Assembly (NCBI GenBank): GCA_947650285.1
Contig: CANTFL010000028.1
Location: forward strand, 124,001 to 188,000
Source of the DNA: Hyaloperonospora brassicae
Taxonomy: Eukaryota; Oomycota; Peronosporomycetes; Peronosporales; Peronosporaceae
Direction: 5' to 3'
Length of the DNA stretch: 64,000 nucleotides
The stretch's first letter is position 1. Each line of letters begins with the position of its first letter. The notes beneath the pieces are model-generated. The model did no database searches, had not been told where the DNA came from, and worked only from the letters and a program-made list of their open reading frames with translations. Made by a program: the position numbers and the translations under genes. Of the stretch, positions 21,660 to 32,340 are shown piece after piece.

Positions 21660-23480
21660 ATGACAAGTGTGTCGCGTATCACTGCACGATAGACTGTTTC
21701 CCCTTTTGCTAGCACGCTGTCAAAGATGACCGTTCTTTCGTACAGCGTTGAAGTGACCGTGTTGCCTACGAGCAATGTTCTGGTGTTGTGTCGCCACGCA
21801 CGACGTACACATCGCCACAGCCTTGTGCGTCTACGATGTTTCTGCTGATAGTGCATGGACGAGGAAAGCATACCCTCATGGATAGCTTTATGTCTAGGCA
21901 GGTGTGCTTGCGCGTGCACAGCTATGGTTGACAGCAGATGAACCTGCACACTACGCAACATGTGGTAGCACCGTGGACTGAGATACTCACGAGCCTCACC
22001 TTCGTACTTCTTCATCAAACGCGCTCTCAGCTTCTCATCGCTCTAACGTCACGTCTAGCGCAACGATCTTCACAGTAGCTGGCAAGATCCGACAATGTTG
22101 GTGCTGTTTGAGCTTTTACAGACCTACAAGGGCAGATCATGTGAGTGCCAACTGCACCTCAACGCAGGTGTAGCAGGTAAAACAACTGTTAGGTCTCAAT
22201 GATACATCAGGTAGCGAAGCCTTACTATGGAGGCGCTCTCCGCAACACGAGGACGCGACGTCGCTTGCCGCTAATCACTTTCAACGAGCGAAAATCAATA
22301 GAGAGCGCAGCAGATGGCACCTGAACGAAATGACAAGCCACAACACCTCACCGCGTTCATATCCCGGCTGGTGGGTGTTCTTTCTTGCAAACATGACAGC
22401 TTCTGTCAATGGGTATGGCGGCAGTTCATGCGTGAGTCTACAGCTTCTGTCGTCTCTAGCGCCGCTATGCTGTCTTCACACAAAGGCTGACATCCTGCCA
22501 CTATTTTGTTGAGCAAAGACGTCGCTGCCAGATCCCGCAGCACAACGAAAGCGATATCAGAACTCTTTCCCCAACATCGTGATCCTGTACATCGGCATGA
22601 CAGGATCACTATCACTGATAGTGATCCGATCAATCAATGCTCTCGGATATGCCACCCGCCATCAGAGTTGATTGAGAAGGCGAAGCTGCGTCATTCATGG
22701 GAACTGCACAGTCACAGAGCTGCTGCTCTACTGAGAACCGTATGAGTAATGTCAAGACTCATTGAAGCTTTTGACTTGCCGACCCATCGCGCACGTATCG
22801 CAAGCAAAGTGCATGCGAATGTCAGTACGCGATCTTGTCGACCGTCTCGTCTTGTATGGAGGATAAACACGACCAGCTCCATATTTGCTCGAGGCACCTC
22901 GAGGATCACGAACATGGCTGGCGTATGTCCCTCGTGTCTCCCCGGGGTACGCACAAACAGACAAAGTGTGAAGCGTTGGTACACGGACGTACAAAATACA
23001 GCAAGTAGGAGCCTGAGCCTCTACATGTACTGACGTGCTGACGCTGACGTGGAAATGGTCCACTGCATACTCGAAGGATCGCAGACAAAAGATGTGCACG
23101 ATGCCCATCGTAGGATCGCACGTGTCTCGTTTGCAGCCACAAACACATCGCGGCTGACTAACATCCCTCGATCAACAATAGCTTTGCTCAACAATGCCAT
23201 GCTCGGCATCGTCCTCTCTACAGCCGGACGTGCAAACGCCATCCATCCATCACTATAACTCAGCCATAGGCTACAAATTATCCAGCAGCGCCACACTTCT
23301 CCCGTCATAAGGTCTTGCAAACGTTACCATGCACAGCCTTTGCGCGGCAAAGTGTATGGACGAACAGACATACTGGAAGGCTGTCTGTGAGCGTGGGTTG
23401 ACACGAAGACGTCGCGCGGGTTGACATACCTTCATACGCACGCAGTCGTTGAACCCTTTCTGGTCTTCCAATGTACGTGG
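21660..23480 (-). pseudogene. Unresolved or decayed minus-strand gene, family unknown
   Basis: Coding-like segments follow one another on the minus strand: LEDQKGFNDCVRMK before a strong GTATGTCAA donor (about 23430), MPSMALLSKAIVDRGMLVSR and DVFVAANETRAILRWASCTS (23.1-23.25 kb), SSDIAFVVLRDLAATSLLNK (22.55 kb), PYPLTEAVMFARKNTHQPGY (22.4 kb), SLKVISGKRRRVLVLRRAPP (22.3 kb) and EKLRARLMKKYEGEAREYL (22.0 kb). Frame changes between them are only partly explained by plausible introns, and stops occur. Either a many-exon gene I cannot splice or a pseudogene. No domain is recognised. Confidence 0.35.
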
Positions 23481-23582
23481 TTATCCTATGTTATACTACA
23501 GCCACTCAGTAAACCAGCAACTGGGTGACTGCAGGTCCAGCAAGCAACCGAGCGACCAACTGATCGACAAGCTATCGGTCGG

Positions 23583-24635
23583 CTACGCAGCCTCCAGCAG
23601 CAGTTTTGGCTTGTAGAAATCAGAATACCATTCCCACGTCTTGGCCAGTCCCTGTTCCAACGACGTCGTGGGTTTGTACCCGAGTAGTCGCTCTGCCTTT
23701 GAAATGTCGGCACTCGTGCGTGGCACGTCCCCCGGTTGGTCCGGCAAGATCTCGATCTTAGCCTCCTTGCCCACGAGCTTTTCAATGATCGAAATGAAGT
23801 CTGTCAAGAGCACGGGCGTACCGCGGCCGAGGTTAAACACCTCGCAGCCGTGGCCACGGTCCAAGCTCAGCACGACGCCCTGGACAATATCGTCAATGTA
23901 CGTGTAGTCGCGCGACGACGAGCCGTCGCCGTATTGGTCAATGGCGACACCGCGGGCAATGCGGTCCATGAACTTGAACGGCGCCATGTCCGGGCGACCG
24001 CGAGGGCCGTAGACAGTAAAGAACCGCAGTCCAATCGTGTCCAGGCCATGGAGATGGTGGTACGTGTGCGCCAGTAGCTCACAGCTTTTCTTCGTTGCAG
24101 CGTATGGACTCACGGGGCAGTCGACGCTGTCCGTCTCGCAAAAGCGGTCCTTCGTGCTGCCCCCGTAGACAGAGCTGCTGCTCGCGTAGACAAACTTCTT
24201 GATGCGAAACTCGCGACAAGCGTCGAGCAGCACCATCGTCGCCACGACGTTTGCGTGGATGTACACGAGCGGGTGCTCGATACTGGGACGCACGCCAGCT
24301 CGAGCAGCGAGGTGGACCACCTCTTTGACTGCCGTCTCTTTCAGCACGCGGCGCACGAGGTGCTGGTCGCACACGTCGCCAATGTAGACGCGCACACGAC
24401 TGCCGTAGGTGGTCGTGAGCCAGTCGAGGTTGCTCTGCTTGAGCCTTACGTCGTAGTAATCGTTGAGCTCGTCGAGAACGACCACGTCGTCGCCTCGAGC
24501 GAGGAGCGCATGGGCCGTGTGAAAGCCAATGAAGCCGGCGGCGCCTGTCACAAGGACGCAGCGACGGGCATTGGCTGTCGTCGTGTCGTGGACGAGAGGC
24601 AGCGCGTCGGACACGTCGAAGAGACTCGGAGCCAT
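23583..24635 (-). CDS. UDP-glucuronate 4-epimerase (extended SDR)
   Basis: 350 residues. An N-terminal Rossmann fold carries the NAD motif VTGAAGFIGFHTA (Gly31, Gly34, Gly37), then DELNDYYDVRLKQSNL, typical of UDP-glucuronate epimerases, and HLAARAGVRPSIEHPLVYI. The catalytic Ser-Tyr-Lys set is in YASSSSVYGG and SPYAATKKSCE. RFFTVYGPRGRPDMAPFKF, DGSSSRDYTYIDDIVQGV and VFNLGRGTPV complete the substrate pocket. Known: it interconverts UDP-glucuronate and UDP-galacturonate, supplying uronic acids for wall or extracellular polysaccharide. Plant enzymes have an N-terminal membrane anchor; none is needed here if the ATG at 24635 is used. The frame stays open upstream to 24956, so a longer form cannot be excluded. 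A dTDP-glucose or UDP-glucose epimerase activity is the main alternative. Confidence 0.85.
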   Translation of the reverse strand: MAPSLFDVSDALPLVHDTTTANARRCVLVTGAAGFIGFHTAHALLARGDDVVVLDELNDYYDVRLKQSNLDWLTTTYGSRVRVYIGDVCDQHLVRRVLKETAVKEVVHLAARAGVRPSIEHPLVYIHANVVATMVLLDACREFRIKKFVYASSSSVYGGSTKDRFCETDSVDCPVSPYAATKKSCELLAHTYHHLHGLDTIGLRFFTVYGPRGRPDMAPFKFMDRIARGVAIDQYGDGSSSRDYTYIDDIVQGVVLSLDRGHGCEVFNLGRGTPVLLTDFISIIEKLVGKEAKIEILPDQPGDVPRTSADISKAERLLGYKPTTSLEQGLAKTWEWYSDFYKPKLLLEAA

Positions 24636-26161
24636 TTGGCTTTGGACAGTCGCGCAGCGAGTAGTGGTCCAGAAACGAGCCACGGGAGCTGTTGGTGGAG
24701 AATCCAAAAGTGACGAGAAGACGGACGACTGCAGTCGTTGAAGTGGCGTTGTGCGATAGAGGAGGAGGAGGAGGCGGTGGATGACAATACCGAAGGAGGG
24801 GGGAGTTAGTTGTTGGTAGTTAGTTGCTGGTTGGCCTTCGGTCTCAGCTCCGGTGACCAATAGGGAGGCAAATAGCGGCCGACAATAGCGGTTGTTGTCT
24901 CTTGTTGGTTTGCTGGGCTTCGGTAGACGAAAGAGCATTGCGAGCATTGCGAGCATTGCGGTCAGAGTGTCGCGCTAGAGCGTTTTTCGGTCGCGTCTCT
25001 TGAGACAACGAGCGAAAAGCGCACTTGCCTGTCTGATGTGGAGGAGGGGCTTCCCCCGTGACTTTCTGATCGTTCAGGTGAGACGTCCGTGGAGGTTTTG
25101 CGAGCGAAAGCGCTCGACCGTCGACTGGGTTGCAAATCCGTGGGAAAATGAATCTGCGACCGGCTGCTGAATCGTGCGACAGAGTTCGCAGTTGTGAAAG
25201 CGCGTCGGGGTCTGCCGCTCGCTTTCGATGCGACCGATCGGCTGTTCGCGCTCTGCGCCCGCGCACGAACGCAAGCAGCTGACCAACTCGCAACTGTTGA
25301 CGAAGATGGTGTGGGTCTTGGATTCGCTCGCTTTGGTCTCTTCTGCACATTGCCATCGCGTATCGAGACACATCCACGAGCGTGTTCCTGAATCTTGCGC
25401 GCTCGGACTCGCATGTGGTCATATCGGCTGATAGCCAGCCGAGACCACATCGAGTAGTTCGCTGAGCGAGCTGACTGTGGACCCTGACGAAGGCGATCGC
25501 TGTTACAATGGCGCAGTGGGGCTAGGAAGTTTCACAGCACGTAGAGGTTACGAAGACATCCGAACTGGTGCAAAGTGTACTCATAGGCGACGAGATCGTA
25601 CCATAACGCAGTGATACTGCGGCGGGACAAATGCCGGTCAGAGCTGATCGATCTGAACGTTGTGCCAGCGTTTGCAACGATAAAGCTATCCAAAAGGATT
25701 GAGACTTGGCACGATGTTCCCAGCCGTCAGCTCACAACAGTCAGCACCGACTTTTCGTCTCTCGTGATGCTAAAGCAGTACATAAAGACATGACCGCAGG
25801 GTATGCGCGGCTCCTTGCAGCAACACGCACAAACTCGCCCGCAAAAATCCAACACGGTGTTCCCGGATCGCGGTTGGATTTTCCACGCACTGAATGGTGT
25901 GGTGGACCTGCTGTCGCGCGAAGGTTGCGCACCGCAGTGTCCTGGACAAAGTGTTGCCCCAAATCGTGCCGCAGAAATGGTACAAAACCAGGGCGTCGAA
26001 GCGTGGATGGATCACTTTTGGCGAGCTGACGCCGACGTCCACAAGACTCGAGTCCGTGGGACTCCTCATCCACCACCGAGCAGACCCTCCGCAGGCCCCG
26101 GCAATTGGTACAATAGTCGAACAAGAACAGCAGCAGCGGCATCAGCAGCAGTAGCAGCACG
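24636..26161. other. Intergenic region between epimerase and CPBP gene
   Basis: About 1.5 kb separates two divergent genes. GCGAGCATT occurs in tandem near 24935-24960. The 5' part (24.64-25.45 kb) is probably leader and promoter of the epimerase. Around 25830-26050 a + strand stretch is open and mildly coding-like, but no motif is recognised and it cannot be joined to the downstream gene with confidence. Confidence 0.4.
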
Positions 26162-27985
26162 ATGAGCAACGCGCTCAAGGCGGTGTCCGCGACCAAGTAC
26201 GGCGCTGTTGGGGACATCGAAGCAAGCTCAATGCCCGAAGCAAAGGCTGCGGCCAGTAGTGCATTAGTAGGACCGATTCCGACTGGATCCGTCGTGGCAG
26301 CAAGCGCGACAAAGGATGGACGAGATGGCAAGAACATATGGGACGAGTACTACCCGCTCGTGCAGCCAGCGCACCAGTACCACCACCGCAACGATCGGAA
26401 TTCGTCCAACTACTTTTTCCACGGCATGTTCTCGGCCGACGTCATGTGGGCCTATCGTGACGCAGTCATTGCCTATCTCGTGGCGCTCTACTCGATGGTC
26501 GTGCTCTCGCTCACGGGGCTCGTGTTTTGCAAACAATGGGGCATCGGACCGGACACGCCCATCGTGTTTGCCTTCCGCTGTCTGTGGTTTATCAGTCCAG
26601 CAGTGGCTTCGCTTGCTCTGCGAAATAGTACGTTGGCAGATGACCGAGCAAAGATCTGTCTTGTTATGATGCTGGCTAGAATGGAGCACTCACTGATGCA
26701 CGGTTGTTGTTCTCGTTGGTGTAGTTGCGAGGTTGAGATTGCAGGCCTGCAATACGCCACCACATTGGAACATCCCGCCGTTGTACCACCTGTTCAGAAG
26801 CTCTCACTCGTCGAGATCGACGCTCCGACTTGCACTGTTGAGCTACGCGGTTCCAGTGCTATGTGAATTAGCGGCCTTTTCATTCACTGCTGCGACGAGG
26901 ATGGTCAACCCGGTCCGTCCGTTTGTAGGAAGTATTTTGCCACATGATTGCTGACGTTGTCACTCGTGTGCTCGTTCCAGTTTAACCGCACCTTTGTGCG
27001 AAAGCTGGAAATCGTGTTCAGCTTCAACGACGTCGAGGCGCTTGACTCCGGGTTGGTGCTCTATGTGTTCTACATAAGCTTTCTCGGTATATTTTGGGAC
27101 CCAATGCCGCCACCACGATACGACGTCGGCCTCGCGATGGGGTTTCGAGCATGTGGTAAGATTGCACGCTACTGTCTGTCTTTGCTCAGAGCTCTATGGT
27201 CGATCTATTACTGACTGTCCTAGCTCATTCGTGTTGATTCAGGTACGAGTTGGTTCTTCTTGGCGATGATTCAGGAGATCGGATGGAGCGGATCTTTGTT
27301 TCCAGGTGGGTACCTAAGTCTGCTACGATGCCTTGCAACGACTTTGATCTCACGACAGACGATCGCCGTTGATGTTGTCTCGACCACAGCGCTCGAGATT
27401 ATTTTCAGCCATTCGACTATCCTTGCTTCGGCAATCACCGGGTGCATCTGGGCGCTCTGGCACTGGCCCATGATCATTGCCGATGCACTAGAAGTCGTGC
27501 CGAAAGGCTCGGGCTACTTGGTCGCAGAAACGTCGAACTACCACCTTCTCTACGTGCTGGCAGTATTCACGCTACTTCTCGTTGGCTCCCGCATCATAAT
27601 GTGCTGGATCCAGGGCAACTCCAGCTACGTCATCTGGTCGAGTGTCGTCTACCACGCCGCGCACAACCTGTACGTGCTGCACGTCTGCGGCAGCTTGAGA
27701 CAGTGTGGAGATCATCCTGTGATGCCTAACTCTGTGTCGTGTCGTGTCGTTGCCTTGACGTTGTATCCCTATTGCAGGTTCATCACGTCAGTATTTGGTC
27801 AGCTGACTGCCCCGCTCTACGAAAAAGCCCAATACTTCAGTTTCTTCAGCTCCGAGGCGTCCATCTGTCTGCTCGTGACCGTGTGGTTCTCGACAAGCAT
27901 TCTCTCGCAGCTCTTTCGATGGACAGATCTCATGCCGATGCTGCGGCGAGCGCACCCGAGCGCCACGCGCGCGCTCGCTGCGTAG
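26162..27985 (+). CDS. CPBP-family (CAAX protease/Abi) membrane protein with altered active-site motif
   Basis: Six exons are modelled: 26162-26627, 26725-26924, 26981-27155, 27243-27305, 27390-27669 and 27778-27985, 463 residues. All introns are GT-AG (56-108 nt); the fourth is a multiple of three, so its retention would not break the frame. The N-terminal ~75 residues are hydrophilic, and several membrane helices follow. Family motifs: motif 1 FFLAMIQEIGWSGSLFP, motif 2 ITGCIWALWHWP (His326) and motif 3 HAAHNLFI (His390, Asn394). Known: in CPBP proteases (Rce1, Abi proteins) motif 1 is EExxxR, and its Glu with the two His forms the metal-dependent site. Here the first Glu is Gln291 and the Arg is Ser296. 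The protein may therefore be a pseudoenzyme or use another residue. Location is probably ER or another endomembrane. Confidence 0.78.
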
Positions 27986-28101
27986 CACGTGCTTGTCATG
28001 TGCCGCTCGCTGCCTTGGACTGCCTTTTGTTCACTTTGTAACGTCAGTCGCTGTTTGCTGTACTTAAGCAGTACTTATCGAACCTGTTCCCTGTAATCGA
28101 G

Positions 28102-28107
28102 AATAAA
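28102..28107 (+). promoter_or_regulatory. Possible polyadenylation signal of the CPBP gene
   Basis: AATAAA lies 117 nt after the CPBP stop codon and 137 nt before the next start codon. Placement fits a poly(A) signal, but oomycetes use this hexamer loosely. Confidence 0.35.
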
Positions 28108-28243
28108 ACCCAAACGTCTGAACCCGTCAGAGCTCGAGGCGGCGGCAGTGGGTCCACCCACTTTGACTGCGTCCAATTGTCCGACGTCCCGGGCGGATCA
28201 TTCGTGTGCACGCACACAAAAGTATCAGCACCCATTGCCGTCC

Positions 28244-30605
28244 ATGGGTCTCCTGCGTCTCGTGGCGGTGGTGGCTTGTTGGACTGCCTGCTCCTGCAGC
28301 GCCAACCATAGACACGCCCCGTCTATCCTTCTGCATACGCCATCTGTCATTCTGCAGCGAGTGGACTTTGAAGTGTCAATTGAGCTGCTGGAGCTCAAAA
28401 ATGGTGCGTACCACTAGTCATATTCCGTGTCTTTCATCCTCATCCTCACCACCCTCTACCGCAATATAACTAACAAGCGAGACTACTGCTTGTTTTGGAT
28501 AAGGGTCTGTCTATCCACGAAAGTTGTGGTACCTCGTACAAGATGCAGACGGGAATGTGCTTGTCAACAGCAGCGTCTTAACGCCCGATAGTGATGGCAA
28601 CTTCCGCTCGCACGTGTCGATCACTGTCAAGCAATTGCAGCTCAAGTCGTACGGACAACATAACCTCACTACAATCGTGTGGGAAGAAGAGCAAGCGCCG
28701 AAAAAGCAAGAGCCGATCGAGGACGTGGATGGGCCCTCGGAGTCATCACGAGGGAACGCATCGGAGGTCCTGCATGAGACAGTCGAGTCCGATGAGGTGC
28801 CACTATTTCGTGCATCATGCACGACTCCTGCCATGGTGACACCTGGATGGGTATCTCTTCTACCACCTCTCGTGACTTTGGTCATGTCGGCTGTGCTAGG
28901 CCAAGTAGCAGTGTCTCTTCTTGCTGGTATCTGGTGTGGAGCTATCATCGTTTCGAACGGAAATCCGTTCACGGCGTTCTTGCGCACGTTTGATCACTAC
29001 TGGGTGACGTCGTTTACCGTAAACGACCACGCTGGTGTGCTGCTGTTCACGATCATACTCGGTGGGACTATTGGCGTGGTCCAAAAAGGCGGAGGAGGTC
29101 ATGGTCTGGCGCTAGTTGCCAAGAAGTTTATGACGTCGCCGCTGCGCATGCAACTGTCAACTTGGTTTTTGTGTCTTGTGATCTTCTTTGACGACTACTC
29201 TTGCATCCTGATTGTTGGAAGCTCCCTGCGTCAAGTGCTGAGCCAGACTGGAGTCAGCCGCGAGAAGTTTGCAGCGATCATCCACACCATCGGTGTCTGC
29301 TTGCCGTCGATGTGTACGTGTATTATTGACTCCACGTTACTATTGATCTCGTGATCGTGTATGTAGCTGACAGCTTTTGTTTTGGAAACCTATTGCTGTG
29401 ACTACACCACAGCCCCAGTGAGCTCCTGGATTGGCGTTGAGATTGGCTACGTAGCAGCGCAGCTTCGCGATCTCCAGCTTGATTGGGACCCGTTCGTCAC
29501 CTGTCTGTCGTGTCTGCACTACCGGTTCTTTCCGATCCTTTTCATTGCTTTCATTTTCATCACGATCATTTGCGAGAAGGACTTTGGCCCGATGGTGCAG
29601 TTTGAAAAGGACGCCGCAGTATCTCCGATCAACAATGGCGCCATGACGCCGGTCTTACCAGGGCCGATGGATAGCCCACGACCCGATCTTGCCCCCTCGG
29701 AGCCCGACACAAGCAAACCGCTCCGGTGGCAAAATGCTGTGGTGCCGTTCCTGAGCATTGTCGTGTTGACGTTCGTGGGAATGATCTTCGATGGCGTTAA
29801 CGCCCTATACACACAGGATCCCGACGGCGATTTCAGCATTTTGGACGCGCTGAGCCACTGTGACTCGGTTTCTTCTTTGATTCGCGCGTCTGCTGCTGGC
29901 TGGGTCATAACTGTTGCGCTGTTGCTGTCGCAACAGATCATCACGCTGAACGAAGCCACGAAGGCTTGGATGGAAGGAGTCAAGGATATACTGGATCCAA
30001 CGGTGATTCTCACGCTTGCGTGGGCTCTTGGTGCGGTCATGGGCGAAGTGCGCACGGCCCCGTACATCGCATCGGTAGTCGGCGAGTCGATTCCAAAGCA
30101 ATTCCTGCCAGCAATTGCTTGCCTGCTTTGCTTCATCGTGTCCTTTGCCGTGGGTAGTGGCTTCGGCACGATGGCCATCATGTTCCCTATCATCGCGCCG
30201 CTGTCGTGGTCTATCAGCGGTGGAGACGCGGAGAACCTGCGTCAGTGTTTCGGCAGTATCCTGGGCGGCTCCGTGTTCGGGAACACTTGCTCGCCCATTG
30301 CCGATACGTCCATCCTAGCGTCTCTCTCGGCGCATGTGCCGTTGGAGAACCACGTTCGCAGTATCCTGCCATACGCTCTCTTGGTCGCCGTCGTGTCCGT
30401 TGCTGGTGGCTATCTTCCAATTGGATTGAAAATCTGCAGTGCCTTTACGGCGTTCGGCATCTGTCTCGCAGTGCTGTTGCTCGTCGTGTTTTTCTTCGGG
30501 ACTCGAGTCAACACGCGGTACCACTCGCTATCGTCGTGCAGTCCCATGAGCATGTCGCCGCCATCGAGATACAACGGCGAAGGGCAGCCATTGCTGTTGG
30601 CATAA
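28244..30605 (+). CDS. NhaC-type Na+/H+ antiporter family protein
   Basis: Three exons, 28244-28403, 28504-29313 and 29413-30605, give 720 residues; the introns (100 and 99 nt) start GTGCGT and GTACGT. The N-terminus has a signal-peptide-like stretch (LLRLVAVVACWTACSCSA) followed by a ~140-residue hydrophilic, probably luminal, region. The rest is a polytopic transporter with about ten or more membrane segments: SLLPPLVTLVMSAVLGQVAV, GVLLFTIILGGTIGVV, CLVIFFDDYSCILIVGSSLR, PVSSWIGVEIGYVAAQL, ILTLAWALGAVMGEV and SFAVGSGFGTMAIMFPIIAP, ending with a GSVFGNTCSPIADTS loop. These match the Na+/H+ antiporter family PF03553. Known: members exchange Na+ for H+ or act as organic-acid or amino-acid antiporters. 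Substrate and organelle are not given by the sequence. The family is mainly prokaryotic. Confidence 0.85.
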
Positions 30606-30746
30606 CTTTCGGAGCTATAGCTGCAACGTTCTTGTTGAAGTGAACAAACACAGTAGGTCGGGTTTGCACTAATGTAGCCATGTGCACTAGAAACGGATAA
30701 TCGCGATTTCAATCATTCGGGACCAATCGTAGTGTAGCCATTGCAC

Positions 30747-32340
30747 ATGACTGACGCCGTAGCGCTGGACCTGACGGCCGCGAGTAACCCGTACTTGGAC
30801 TACTACCACAAGTTTGTGCGGGAACATCCAGGCGAACTCACGGCAGTGTTTGACCCGGAACTCAGCGATGACGTGCGCTCCGAGATGTACGCGGCGCTCG
30901 ACGTGCGCGTTGCAATGGTGCGAGTTGCGTGGCTGGCTGGGATGCCTGTGTGAGACGTGTGGATAGTACTAACAAGTGTAAATGGTGTGCAGAAGTACTC
31001 GTGGGCGATCCCAGATGAGCGTGCACTTCAAATTATCAAGCATTATGGACCGGTGAGCGACTTTATCTGCTTTGCACGCATGTATTTCACCTAGACACAT
31101 CTTCTACATATCTCTGCTTTGTTACCTACGTACGTATGTATGTGTATCAACATTTGTATGTTTACGATGGATGTGGAAGTTGGCTAAATTTGGTTTGCTT
31201 GGATGGTAGATTGTCGAGATGGGAGCTGGCAGCGGATACTGGGCACGGCTGCTCCAGCTTCGCGGCGTCGATGTTGTCGCGTATGACTGGCATATTGCTA
31301 GTGACGGCGACGAAGAAAACAAGGAGAGAGAAAACGATGCTGGCAAAACTGCTGCAACAAGCGGGGAAGAGAGCCATGGCGAAGCCGAAGATACGCTGGA
31401 AAGCGACGATGGACAAGCGGATGAGGAGCAGGGGCAGAGAGAAGGTGCGGAAGAAATTGAACATGAAGGAGAAGAGGACGAGGAGGTCGAGGACGAGGAG
31501 GTCGAGGACGAAGACGGAGATGATGTGGAAGTTGAGCAAGTGTACTGGACAAACGTGGTTAGCGGAACACCAAAGGTACATGCAAGCACGTGTCAACGCG
31601 ACTGATGCACGAGTTGGCTGTGTTGACGATCAGAATTGCTGCTGTGCACAGGATCTGCGAAAACATGCAGACCGTGCGCTGTTCTTGTGCTACCCTGACG
31701 ATTTTGAGGACAGCAGCGAGTCCATGGCGATGGCGAGTCTTTGTAACTATGGAGGTGATACGGTGATCCATGTTGGGGAGCTATTCGGTCATACTGTATG
31801 CCTTCCGAACGCATGGTGAGTTGTTCACACCTCGAGCATGACTTCTTGCCATGACAATTCGCGTGTTCTGAGCGTGCTGATATCGTACTTCTTTGCAGGG
31901 GTAGAACGTCGTCTGAGGAGTTTCAGACCCACCTAGCGACTGTGTACCACAAGGTGCTGCAAGTCCCGCTACCGTCCTGGCACTCCAGTATCGATACTCT
32001 GACTGTGTGGAAGCGTACCAAGTCATCGATCGTGAACGGCGCAGTGTATGCGTACATCCCCGAGGACCAGCGCCTCGACCTGACTGCTGCATCTCCATCT
32101 ACTCGTCATTTGCTGCTTTGCGGCAATACTAACAATGATGCAGTTGCAGCAGCTACAGCCGGCAAGAGACACAATGGCGAAAACGAAACAGAATCTGCTG
32201 AGAATGGCGGTGAGGGTGAGCAGAGGGCCAATGGCGAAAACGAAACAGAATCTGCTGAGAATGGCGGTGAGGGTGAGCAGAGGGCCAATGGCGATAGCGC
32301 AGTGGCACGTACAAGTGGGACGAAGCGGGTGAAGCGTTGA
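30747..32340 (+). CDS. SAM-dependent methyltransferase with acidic insertion
   Basis: Five exons, 30747-30947, 30993-31052, 31210-31575, 31652-31815 and 31899-32340, give 410 residues. Intron 1 is short (45 nt) with a textbook TACTAAC branch site at 30967-30973. Motif I, IVEMGAGSGYWARLLQLRGVDVVAYD, is the SAM-binding loop and first two strands of a class I methyltransferase. A ~75-residue Glu/Asp run follows inside the domain (about 31300-31530). Then come ALFLCYPDDF (motif IV region) and GGDTVIHVGELFG. The C-terminal part ends in a low-complexity tail with a 19-residue duplication and a basic end (TKRVKR). Known: this domain class methylates proteins, RNA or small molecules. The target is unknown. 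The acidic insert and basic tail could serve protein contacts or nuclear targeting (inference). Confidence 0.8.
32173..32286 (+). repeat. 57-bp tandem duplication in the methyltransferase tail
   Basis: Two identical 57-bp copies (32173-32229, 32230-32286), each encoding 19 residues that include GENETESAENGGEGEQRAN, followed by the first bases of a third copy. Identity is perfect by eye, so the duplication is recent or being homogenised. Confidence 0.9.

Noticed and set aside
27306..27389. Reading the CPBP gene straight through the 84-nt stretch as coding
   Set aside because: It is in frame, but good GT and AG sites flank it and removing it places the FPA-LEIIF junction in the expected position. 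Retained-intron isoforms remain possible.
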